34,561 nt of DNA from Candidatus Bipolaricaulota bacterium (GTDB taxonomy: Bacteria > Bipolaricaulota > Bipolaricaulia > UBA7950 > UBA9294), in the NCBI GenBank assembly GCA_026390315.1, contig JAPLGE010000091.1, positions 1 to 34,561 on the forward strand. Direction: 5' to 3'. A model generated the notes under the pieces. It was not told the origin of the DNA. It worked only from the letters and a program-made list of their open reading frames with translations, and did not search any database. This document shows positions 9,360 to 17,595 of the stretch, one piece after another. Every line of letters begins with the position of its first letter. Position 1 is the stretch's first letter. The position numbers and the translations under genes were made by a program.

Positions 9360-9792
9360 GGACCTCTTCCTTGAGCGGCTCCCACCACTCGGAGAAGGGC
9401 TCGGGCGAGACGGGCGAACCTTGAGCCTCGAGGAAGGAAACGCGCTCGCGCAGGAACGCGATCTCGTCGCGCAACGAGCGGACGAGTTCCGCGCGCTCAT
9501 CCGGTGTCGCCTGGTTTCGTACGATACCCGTTGGAGTGATATTTGACGTAGCGAACTTTCTTAGGACGCTACTGCGCAAGGCCTCACTCGCCTCGGTTAT
9601 CGTTAGCCCGCTATCGTACAGATCCTGTAGGCGGCGCAGGATTTCCACTCCCGGGTCGGCGACGAGGATCTGGTTGTTCGGCCCGCGACGGAGGTGATCC
9701 GCCAACAGGTCCTTGACGGCTTCGATGCGGTTCCGGACCTGGTTCGTGGTGGAAAGGCCCAAGGTCCGGCGCAGCTCGCTGATCGTGTTCAT
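9349..9792 (-). CDS. Small helix-turn-helix-like protein with C-terminal coiled coil
   Basis: 147 aa, MNTISELRRTLGLSTTNQVRNRIEAVKDLL...GLTITEASEAL...ELVRSLRDEIAFLRERVSFLEAQ; overlaps HD gene start by 11 nt. Confidence 0.7.
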   Translation of the reverse strand: MNTISELRRTLGLSTTNQVRNRIEAVKDLLADHLRRGPNNQILVADPGVEILRRLQDLYDSGLTITEASEALRSSVLRKFATSNITPTGIVRNQATPDERAELVRSLRDEIAFLRERVSFLEAQGSPVSPEPFSEWWEPLKEEVHGT

Positions 9793-9876
9793 GCTCACCC
9801 CCCTTGGACGATAGCGCATTCTCGTGCCTTCGCCAACGTTTGTTCGCCCCCCGGGGATCGAGTAGCCTAGGGGCTC

Positions 9877-11589
9877 ATGAAGATCCGCATCCTCGACGCA
9901 TCCCTCGCCCGACGGATTGCCGCCGGTGAAGTGATCGAGCGGCCTGTTTCCGTCGTCAAGGAGCTGGTCGAGAACTCCGTCGACGCGAAAAGTGAGAGTA
10001 TCGCGATCGAGCTCGAGGAGGGAGGGGCGCGGTCGATCGTGGTCCGCGACGACGGCGACGGGATGGACGAGACGGACCTTGCCCTCTGCGTCCAGCGGCA
10101 TGCCACGAGCAAGATCGCTCGAGAGGAGGACCTGGACCGCATTGCCACCCTCGGCTTCCGCGGCGAGGCCCTGGCGAGTGTCGCCGCGGTGGCGCGCGTG
10201 CGGATCGTGTCGTGCCCCTTCTCTGACCAGGAGGCGCACGAAGTAAGGGTGACGGCCGGGGAGCTTGAGGGGCCGTTCCCCGCGGGTCGCGGCCGCGGCA
10301 CGACCGTCGAGGTCCGGGACCTCTTCTTCAACCTTCCCGCGCGGGCTCGCTTCCTCGGCGCGGCCCGCACCGAGTTCCTGCATTCGAGCCGCGTCGTGCA
10401 GCGAATGGCCCTCGCCACTCCTGCGATCGGCTGGACGTTGCGCCACGGAGAGCGGGTCGCGCTGGAGGCCGGGCGAGCCGCGAGCCTGCTCGAGCGAATC
10501 GCTCAGATCTACGGCGCGGAGGTGGCGCGAGCCTTGGTCCCGCTCGAAGCGGAGCGGGAGGGAGTGCGCGTCTCGGGCTACGTCAGCCGGCCGGACCTTC
10601 GGCGCGGGAATCGAAGGGACCAGCTCTTCTGCGTGAACGGACGGCCGGTGAGCGATCGCGCGCTGTCCTACGTCCTCGCGAGCGCCTACCAGCGCCTCCT
10701 GCGTCCGGGAGCCTACCCGGTGGCGGTCGTCTCGATCGACCTGCCGTTCGACCAGGTGGACGTGAACGTGCATCCGCGGAAGGAGGAGGTCCGCTTCGGC
10801 GCGTCCCGGGCGGTCCAGGACGCTCTGGCTCAGGCTCTCCACGTGGCGCTGGGCTCGCCGCACGTCGCGGCGCCGCTCCTTCCGGCGGTGGGGCCCTTTC
10901 CGGCGAGGAAGGCCGCCGGCGATTCCGTGGCCGAGCCCCGGCTTCCTTTGCGGGTCGAGGCCGCGGTGAGGCAGGCGCTTCGCGACCAGACGGACGTGAG
11001 AGTCGAGAGCACTCGGAGGGCGATTGGCCAGCTTCACCGGACGTACCTCCTGGTCGAGGGCCCGGACGGCCTGGAGATCGTCGATCAGCACATCGCCCAC
11101 GAGCGGATCCTCTACGACGGGCTGCGCGCCGGGCGGGCAGAGGGTGAGATTCCCCGGCAGCGATTCCTCATCCCGGTCCGGCTCGAGCTTTCCCTCGAGG
11201 GGGCGGCGCTGGTCGCCGCCGCGCGCGAGGACCTGGAACAGGCGGGGATCGGGCTCGACGAGTTCGGCGGCGGGACCTTCCTCCTGCGGGAGTATCCGAG
11301 CCTTCTCGCGGAGCGCCAGGCTCGCCAGGGCTTTCAGGCCCCGATCGAGCGGATCGCTGAGCTCATGGGCGGAGGGGAGAAGCCGAAGGAAGCCCTGTTT
11401 CATCAGCTGTTCACGGAGATCGCCTGCGCGGCCGCGATCAAGGCCGGAGATCGGCTCCCCCTGGACGAACAGCAGAGGCTCGTGGAGCAACTGATGGCGC
11501 TCGACGACTGGCAGACGTGCCCTCACGGCCGGCCGATTGTCTTCGCCGTCTCCCGCGAGGACCTCGCGCGCCGCTTCCAGCGGCGCTAG
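9877..11589 (+). CDS. mutL: DNA mismatch repair protein MutL
   Basis: MKIRILDASLARRIAAGEVIERPVSVVKELVENSVDA, GFRGEALASV; C-terminal DQHIAHERILYD and CPHGRP. Confidence 0.97.
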   Translation: MKIRILDASLARRIAAGEVIERPVSVVKELVENSVDAKSESIAIELEEGGARSIVVRDDGDGMDETDLALCVQRHATSKIAREEDLDRIATLGFRGEALASVAAVARVRIVSCPFSDQEAHEVRVTAGELEGPFPAGRGRGTTVEVRDLFFNLPARARFLGAARTEFLHSSRVVQRMALATPAIGWTLRHGERVALEAGRAASLLERIAQIYGAEVARALVPLEAEREGVRVSGYVSRPDLRRGNRRDQLFCVNGRPVSDRALSYVLASAYQRLLRPGAYPVAVVSIDLPFDQVDVNVHPRKEEVRFGASRAVQDALAQALHVALGSPHVAAPLLPAVGPFPARKAAGDSVAEPRLPLRVEAAVRQALRDQTDVRVESTRRAIGQLHRTYLLVEGPDGLEIVDQHIAHERILYDGLRAGRAEGEIPRQRFLIPVRLELSLEGAALVAAAREDLEQAGIGLDEFGGGTFLLREYPSLLAERQARQGFQAPIERIAELMGGGEKPKEALFHQLFTEIACAAAIKAGDRLPLDEQQRLVEQLMALDDWQTCPHGRPIVFAVSREDLARRFQRR

Positions 11590-12476
11590 GCGGGGACGAG
11601 AACTCGGAGGGCCCGCGGCACGGAAGCGATTTGGAACGACTCCCCAGGGAGCTCGTAGGGCTCCCCATCGATGTGCGCCACGAGCCTTTCCGGCGAGGTG
11701 ACCGTGACCTTCTTCTCTTGCCGATAGTGGACCTGGCGGAGATGAAGGTGCTTGCCGGCGCGCGCCTGGGGAAGGCGAACGAGGCGCTCGAGACGCGGGA
11801 AGTCCTCGACCGCCGCGAGGTCGATCAGCCCGTCGGAGACCTCGGCGAGGGGAGCGAGCTTGAACCCGCCACCGCAGTACTTGCCGTTCGCGATTCCGAC
11901 CGAGATGCAGTGCAGGTCTTCCTTCCACGCGCCACCTTCCACCGTGATCGGGAAGGCCTTGAAGCGGAAGACCTCCTTCACCGCCGCGCAGAGGTAGGCG
12001 AGCGGTCCATGGACGCGCTCCATTCGGAGGACGTCGCGGGCGACCTGGGCGTCGATTCCGATCCCGACTCCGTTCACGAAGTAGCGATCTCCGACGACGT
12101 AGCCGAGGTCGACCTTCTCCTCCCTGCCCCCCTCGAGGAGGTCGAGGGCCTGGAGCGGGTCGGCGGGGATGCCGACCATGCGTACGAAGTCGTTTCCCGT
12201 TCCCGCCGGGATGACGCCGAGCGCCGCCTCGGACCCGACGAGGCCGTTCGCCACCTCGTTGACCGTCCCGTCCCCACCCATGGCCACGACGTACTTGAAC
12301 CCTGCCTCGATTCCGGTGCGGGCCACGTCCGTCGCCTCGGAGGGTTCGTTCGTGTAGTGGAGGTCGTAGGAGATCCCGCGGCGATCAAGCTCCTGCTTGA
12401 CCTTGGGGAAGAGCTCCTTGCAGCGGCCCTGTCCGGCAATCAGGTTCACAACGAGGAAGTACGAGTCCTTCTCCAT
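11586..12476 (-). CDS. Diacylglycerol kinase / YegS-like lipid kinase
   Basis: VVAMGGDGTVNEVANGL, GVIPAGTGNDFVR: DAGK catalytic motifs. Confidence 0.93.
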   Translation of the reverse strand: MEKDSYFLVVNLIAGQGRCKELFPKVKQELDRRGISYDLHYTNEPSEATDVARTGIEAGFKYVVAMGGDGTVNEVANGLVGSEAALGVIPAGTGNDFVRMVGIPADPLQALDLLEGGREEKVDLGYVVGDRYFVNGVGIGIDAQVARDVLRMERVHGPLAYLCAAVKEVFRFKAFPITVEGGAWKEDLHCISVGIANGKYCGGGFKLAPLAEVSDGLIDLAAVEDFPRLERLVRLPQARAGKHLHLRQVHYRQEKKVTVTSPERLVAHIDGEPYELPGESFQIASVPRALRVLVPA

Positions 12477-12546
12477 GGACGAGATCCTACGGATCGGCCG
12501 CGGGTCTTGTCAAGGGAAGGCCGTTTGCAGGGGTCAGGAAGGCCGG

Positions 12547-12552
12547 TATACT
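12547..12552 (+). promoter_or_regulatory. Candidate -10 (TATACT) for a leaderless mutS transcript
   Basis: TATACT lies 7 nt 5' of the mutS ATG; no SD seen. Confidence 0.5.
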
Positions 12553-12559
12553 GAGCGAA

Positions 12560-15091
12560 ATGGCGGAATCGACTCCGATGATGGAGCAGTACCTTCGGCT
12601 GAAAGCCGCGCACCCGGACGCGATCCTCTTCTTCCATCTCGGCGACTTCTACGAGGCGTTCTTCGAGGACGCGGCGGTGCTCGCGCGTGAGCTGGACGTG
12701 GTTCTCACGGCGCGCAACGGCCATCCGATGGCCGGGGTCCCAGTGCGTCGGGGCGAGGTCTACGTCAACCGCCTTCTGAAGCGGGGATACAAGGTCGCGG
12801 TCTGCCAACAGGTCGAGGACCCGCGTCAGGCCATCGGTCTCGTGCGGCGCGAGGTCGTGCGGGTCGTGACCCCGGGGACGACGCTCGACGACGGCGTGCT
12901 CGAGGCCGGGGAGAACAACTACCTCGTCGCGGTGTACCCCCGAGGCGGCCGGTACGGGATCGCGGCGCTCGACCTGTCGACCGGCGAGTTGTCCGCGACG
13001 GAGGCCGCCGACCGGAAGGAGCTCGCTGGGGAGCTCGGTCGCCTCGCGCCGAGCGAGATCCTGGTTCCCCAGGGTCGCGAAGAGGACGTGCCCTCAAGCG
13101 CCGATCGAGCGGCGGTCAGCGTGCTCGACGAGGGAGCCTTCTCCGCGAAGGGCGTCGCGGCTCCGGACCTCGGAGTCCCGGAAGCGGCCCTGGCCGCGGC
13201 GGGGGCGATCCTCTTCTACGTGCAAGAGACGCAGAAGGACGCGGCGTCTCACATCCGTCCCCTCGCCTACTACGGGCTCTCCGGGCGAATGGAGCTCGAC
13301 CCCTTCACCGTCCGCAGCCTCGAGCTCGTGAAACCTCTCTACGAAGGGAAGGAGGAAGGAACGCTCCTTCATGTCCTGGACCACTGCGCGACGAGCATGG
13401 GGCGACGCCGGCTCCGGCGGGCTCTCCTCGCACCCCTCACCGACCGCCCGGCGATCGAGGGGCGGCTCGATGCGGTGGAGGCCCTGGCGCAGGACGAGCT
13501 CTTGGTCCAAGAGGTCACGGCGTCCCTGCGCGAGGTCCACGACTTGGAGAGGCTCACCGGGAAGCTTGGGGCGCGGCGGATGAGCCCTCTCGAACTTCTG
13601 GCCCTGCAACGGACGCTCGCGAAGATCCCTGGAATCGCGGAGACGCTCGACCGCGGATTGAGCGGGTCTCCTGCGGGCGGGCCGCGACCGTCTCTCCTCC
13701 AAGGAGTCCTCGATTGCCTCCGTGACGCCCGCCTGCCTCCTCTCGCGAAGACCCTCGACGGGATGCTCGTCGATCAGCCACCCCCCGACCCGGCCGAAGG
13801 GGGCCTCATCCGGCCCGGATTCGACGGGGAGCTCGACCGGCTGCGGGGCGAGGTCCGCGCCCTGCGCGAGGCGATCGCGGCTTTCGAGGCGACGGAGCGG
13901 GAGCGGAGCGAGATTCCGTCCCTCAAGATCGGCTACAACCGGGTCTTCGGCTACTACCTGGAAGTGACGCGGACGCACCTCGCCAAGGTCCCTCCTCACT
14001 ACCGCCGGCGTCAGACCCTCGCGAGCGCGGAGCGCTTCACGACCGACGAGCTGCGTGGCTACGAAGAGAGGATCGTGCACGCCGAGGAGCGGTCGAAGGC
14101 GCTCGAGGTCGAGCTCTTCCGGCGGACGGTGGACCGCCTGGTCGGGGAGATTCCCCTCCTGCAGCGAGCGTCCGACGCGCTCTCCGAGCTCGACTTCCTC
14201 CTCTCCCTTGCCGTGGCGGCGCGGCGGAACCGATACCACCGACCCCGGTTCGTCGAGGAGCACGCCCTCCGAGTCCGGCGAGGCCGCCACCCGGTCGTCG
14301 AGCAGGGCGTGGAGTTCGTCCCCAACGATCTGGACCTCCCGAGCGGAAAGGACCTCGTCATCCTCACCGGGCCCAACATGTCCGGGAAGTCTGTCTACTT
14401 GCGCCAGGCTGCCCTCATCGCCCTGATGGCTCAGACGGGATCCTTCGTCCCGGCGGAGGAGGCCATCCTCCCGCTCGTGGACCGGGTCTTCGCCCGCGTC
14501 GGAGCGAGCGACCGGCTGAGCGACGGCGTCAGCACGTTCATGATGGAGATGCTCGAGGTGGCGACAATCGTGGAGCGGGCGACCTCGCGCAGCCTGATCA
14601 TCCTGGACGAGGTGGGGCGCGGGACGAGCACCTTCGACGGCGTCTCCATCGCCTGGGCGATCGCCAAGGAGCTCGCCACGCGACTCAAGGCGAAGACGCT
14701 CTTCGCGACCCACTATCAGGAACTCACTCGGCTCGCCGACGAGGTCCCGTCGGTCGTCAACCTGCACGTGGCGGCCAAGCAGGTCGGGAAGGAGGTCGTC
14801 TTCCTCCATCGGGTCGAGCCGGGGGTTGCGGAGAGAAGCTACGGGGTGCACGTCGCCCGGCTCGCTGGGCTTCCCGCGCGGGTGACGGAGGCGGCCGATC
14901 GAATCCTGGAGAGGCTCCTTGCCGAGGCGCCCCTCTCGAGCGTCGGAGAGACCCGAGCGGCGGCGGAGCCGCTCCCGCTCTTCGGCGCTGAAGACCATCC
15001 GGTGGTGAAGGAGCTGCGCGCGGTCGATCCCAACCGGCTGACTCCCCTCGAGGCGCTCGAGCTCCTGGTGCGCCTGAAGGAGCGGCTGTAG
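12560..15091 (+). CDS. mutS: DNA mismatch repair protein MutS
   Basis: 843 aa; FFHLGDFYEAFFEDA, TGPNMSGKSVYLRQ Walker A, IILDEVGRGTSTFDG. Confidence 0.98.
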   Translation: MAESTPMMEQYLRLKAAHPDAILFFHLGDFYEAFFEDAAVLARELDVVLTARNGHPMAGVPVRRGEVYVNRLLKRGYKVAVCQQVEDPRQAIGLVRREVVRVVTPGTTLDDGVLEAGENNYLVAVYPRGGRYGIAALDLSTGELSATEAADRKELAGELGRLAPSEILVPQGREEDVPSSADRAAVSVLDEGAFSAKGVAAPDLGVPEAALAAAGAILFYVQETQKDAASHIRPLAYYGLSGRMELDPFTVRSLELVKPLYEGKEEGTLLHVLDHCATSMGRRRLRRALLAPLTDRPAIEGRLDAVEALAQDELLVQEVTASLREVHDLERLTGKLGARRMSPLELLALQRTLAKIPGIAETLDRGLSGSPAGGPRPSLLQGVLDCLRDARLPPLAKTLDGMLVDQPPPDPAEGGLIRPGFDGELDRLRGEVRALREAIAAFEATERERSEIPSLKIGYNRVFGYYLEVTRTHLAKVPPHYRRRQTLASAERFTTDELRGYEERIVHAEERSKALEVELFRRTVDRLVGEIPLLQRASDALSELDFLLSLAVAARRNRYHRPRFVEEHALRVRRGRHPVVEQGVEFVPNDLDLPSGKDLVILTGPNMSGKSVYLRQAALIALMAQTGSFVPAEEAILPLVDRVFARVGASDRLSDGVSTFMMEMLEVATIVERATSRSLIILDEVGRGTSTFDGVSIAWAIAKELATRLKAKTLFATHYQELTRLADEVPSVVNLHVAAKQVGKEVVFLHRVEPGVAERSYGVHVARLAGLPARVTEAADRILERLLAEAPLSSVGETRAAAEPLPLFGAEDHPVVKELRAVDPNRLTPLEALELLVRLKERL

Positions 15092-15128
15092 CTTCGGGCG
15101 GGGCGAAGAAGGGCAGGATCCGATTGAG

Positions 15129-16208
15129 ATGGGGCGGATGAAGACAAGAGGTTCCGTCGTGCTCGCCGGTTACTACGGGTTTGGGAACCTGGGCGACGAG
15201 GCGCTCCGTGCGGCGCTCGAGGAGGCTCTCGAGAAAGCTGGCCACCCGCCTCCTCTGGTTCTCGCCCGCCGGCCGAAGGGTCCGAGAGAGATAGACCGGG
15301 CTCGCCCGGTGCGCGTCCTCCGTGCCCTTCGCCGCTCCACGGCACTCGTCTTCGGCGGCGGAGGGCTCTTGCAGAACCGGACGAGCGGGAGATCCCTTGC
15401 CTACTACCTGTCCCTCGTCCTCCTCGCACGACTCGCTTGCCGTCCGGTCTTCCTCTTCGGTCAAGGGATCGGGCCCATCCAGGGGAGATTCGCGCAGGGG
15501 GCCACGCGCCTCGTGCTACGACGCGTCCGTCGGATCGGCTGCCGAGACGAAGGGAGCCTCGCTTTCCTCCGTTCGCTCGGGCTCTCCGGCGTCCTCGACG
15601 GAGACGCCCTCTTTCTCCTTCCGCCCCTCGGCGACGGGGAGGCCCCAGAGCGAAGGGACCGCCCTCGAGTCGTCCTCGCCCTGAAAGGAGGGGGACGATC
15701 CGCGCCGCGGCCGCTCCTCGAGCGCTGGAAGGTACTTCTCTGCCGGCTCCACGAGCTTCGAGACGTTTCCTTCACTCTCCTCGTTTCCTTCCCGGAGGAG
15801 GACCTTTTACTGGCGCAGGCGCTCGATCGGTGCGTCGACGTGCCGAGTCGGATCGCGTGTCCGGGCACGGCCGAGGAGGCGACGCAGGAGCTCGTTGGGG
15901 CCGCCCTTCTCGTCGGCTCGCGGCTCCATGCCCTCGAGATGGGCCTCCGCGCCGGTGTGCCGCTCCTCGCGATTCCGGAAGACCCGAAGATCGCGCGTTT
16001 CGTCGAGGACGCGAGAGCCTTCTCCGCGCCCGAGATCCCTCTTTCCGTCTTCCCGTCGCCCGAGGACGTCGTCTCCCTCATCGACGCGCCGCCCGACCGC
16101 CGCCGGCTTCTTGGGGCGTACCAGGCCCTGCACGAGCGCACGAGCCGCGCGTTCGCGGCTTTCCTCGAGGACCTCGGCGGAGCCCAAGGAGCGGATCGAG
16201 ATGGCTAG
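15129..16208 (+). CDS. csaB: Polysaccharide pyruvyl transferase CsaB-like
   Basis: VVLAGYYGFGNLGDEALRAAL, ALVFGGGGLLQNRTS, GQGIGPIQG: CsaB-type motifs. A second in-frame ATG is at 15138. Confidence 0.85.
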   Translation: MGRMKTRGSVVLAGYYGFGNLGDEALRAALEEALEKAGHPPPLVLARRPKGPREIDRARPVRVLRALRRSTALVFGGGGLLQNRTSGRSLAYYLSLVLLARLACRPVFLFGQGIGPIQGRFAQGATRLVLRRVRRIGCRDEGSLAFLRSLGLSGVLDGDALFLLPPLGDGEAPERRDRPRVVLALKGGGRSAPRPLLERWKVLLCRLHELRDVSFTLLVSFPEEDLLLAQALDRCVDVPSRIACPGTAEEATQELVGAALLVGSRLHALEMGLRAGVPLLAIPEDPKIARFVEDARAFSAPEIPLSVFPSPEDVVSLIDAPPDRRRLLGAYQALHERTSRAFAAFLEDLGGAQGADRDG

Positions 16209-17166
16209 CGGATCCCAAAGGGGATCGGCCGACGGGCGCGGGCATTCCCCTGTGCTGCTCAAGGAAACGGTCGCGCTCCTTGCCCCGCGGCCTGGCGGCA
16301 TCTACGTCGACGGGACGGTCGGCCTGGGCGGCCACGCCGAGGCTCTGCTGGAGGCGGAGCCAGGGATCACGCTCGTCGGGATTGACTGCGACGAGGAGGC
16401 GCTCGGCCACGCCGCAACTCGGCTGGCCCCGTTCGGCGGGCCCGTCCATCTCGTCCACGGGAGCTACCGGGATCTCGCCGTCCACCTCCGTCGCCTGGGG
16501 ATCGGAGCGATCGACGGGGTCCTTCTGGATCTAGGTCTCTCCTCCTTCCAGCTCGACTCACCCGCACGCGGGTTCAGCTTTCGCGGAGAGGGCCCGCTCG
16601 ACATGCGCATGGATCGCTCTCAAGGCAAGACGGCGGCCGATCTCGTGAACCGCGCTTCCGCAGAGGAGCTGGCGACGCTCATCCGTCGCTACGGTGAGGA
16701 ACGGTTCGCGCAGAAGATCGCCTGCGCCATCGTTGCCGCGCGCACGAGGAGCCCAATCCAGACCACGCAGGAGCTCGCGGACCTCGTCCGCCGTGCGGTG
16801 CCGCGCCGCTTCCATCCAGAGCGGATCGACGCCGCGACGCGCACGTTCCAGGCGCTGCGGATCGCGGTGAACAGAGAGCTTGAGAACCTGGAGCAGGGCC
16901 TCACGGCGGGGTTCGAGGCCCTCCGCGCTGGCGGGGTGATGGTCGCGATCAGCTACCACTCCCTGGAGGATCGGATCGTGAAGACGTTCCTTCGCGAGAA
17001 GGCCCTGGCCTGCACCTGCCCGCCCGACTTCCCGGTCTGCGTGTGCGGGAAGGCAGTGGAGGCGGAGATCCTGACCCCACGGCCGATCCTTCCCTCCGCG
17101 ACGGAGGTCTCGTCGAATTCCCGGTCGCGAAGCGCGAAGCTGCGGGCGGCACGCAAGGTAATCTAG
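16201..17166 (+). CDS. rsmH: 16S rRNA (cytosine(1402)-N(4))-methyltransferase RsmH
   Basis: HSPVLLKETVALL, VDGTVGLGGHAEALL, ISYHSLEDRIVK. The start overlaps the csaB stop. Confidence 0.96.
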   Translation: MASGSQRGSADGRGHSPVLLKETVALLAPRPGGIYVDGTVGLGGHAEALLEAEPGITLVGIDCDEEALGHAATRLAPFGGPVHLVHGSYRDLAVHLRRLGIGAIDGVLLDLGLSSFQLDSPARGFSFRGEGPLDMRMDRSQGKTAADLVNRASAEELATLIRRYGEERFAQKIACAIVAARTRSPIQTTQELADLVRRAVPRRFHPERIDAATRTFQALRIAVNRELENLEQGLTAGFEALRAGGVMVAISYHSLEDRIVKTFLREKALACTCPPDFPVCVCGKAVEAEILTPRPILPSATEVSSNSRSRSAKLRAARKVI

Positions 17167-17192
17167 TTCGTCTCCGCGCTCGACAAATGTCC

Positions 17193-17210
17193 CCCGGGCG
17201 AGGGCCCGGG
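17193..17210 (+). other. Hairpin in the rsmH-ftsL gap
   Basis: CCCGGGC-GAGG-GCCCGGG, perfect 7-bp stem. Confidence 0.5.
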
Positions 17211-17226
17211 CGCCTTACCTTCTGTG

Positions 17227-17595
17227 ATGAGGATGCGTCGACGAAGGAGAGGGGCGATCCGGGACGGGGCGGGGGCGGCGTGGCTGCGCGGCAGGTTGCG
17301 TCTTCCTTCCATGCCCGTTGTGTCCGGGACCTGGCTCTTCGTCGCCATCGGCGTAGCGGGCCTTTGTCTTTTGTACCTGTGGCAGAGCACGCTGATTCTC
17401 GACCTCACGGCGCGGCGCGAGAGCGCGAAAGAACGGCTCACGGCGACCCTGGAAGTGAACCGATGGCTCGATTTCCAGATCGGGGAGGCCTTCTCGCTTG
17501 ACCGGATCTCTGAGATCGCGCGGACGAGGCTCCACATGGTCGAACCGACCAGCATTCGATATGTCCACGTGGCGAGCCCGACGCGAGAACCCTGA
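17227..17595 (+). CDS. ftsL: FtsL-like septum protein
   Basis: Small single-TM protein between rsmH and a PBP, with C-terminal RISEIARTRLHMVEPT typical of FtsL. Confidence 0.75.
   Translation: MRMRRRRRGAIRDGAGAAWLRGRLRLPSMPVVSGTWLFVAIGVAGLCLLYLWQSTLILDLTARRESAKERLTATLEVNRWLDFQIGEAFSLDRISEIARTRLHMVEPTSIRYVHVASPTREP

Noticed and set aside
7748-9792. Integrated prophage or ICE around the recombinase
   Set aside because: No phage, conjugation or relaxase genes, no tRNA and no flanking direct repeats seen; surrounding genes look chromosomal.
9349-11928. 859-aa minus-strand ORF running antisense through mutL
   Set aside because: High-GC antisense open frame; only the 147-aa HTH portion (9349-9792) looks like protein, and mutL motifs on the + strand are unambiguous.
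13094-14998. 634-aa minus-strand ORF antisense to mutS
   Set aside because: Low-complexity Arg/Glu/Asp/Leu composition typical of antisense frames in GC-rich genes; MutS motifs intact on +.
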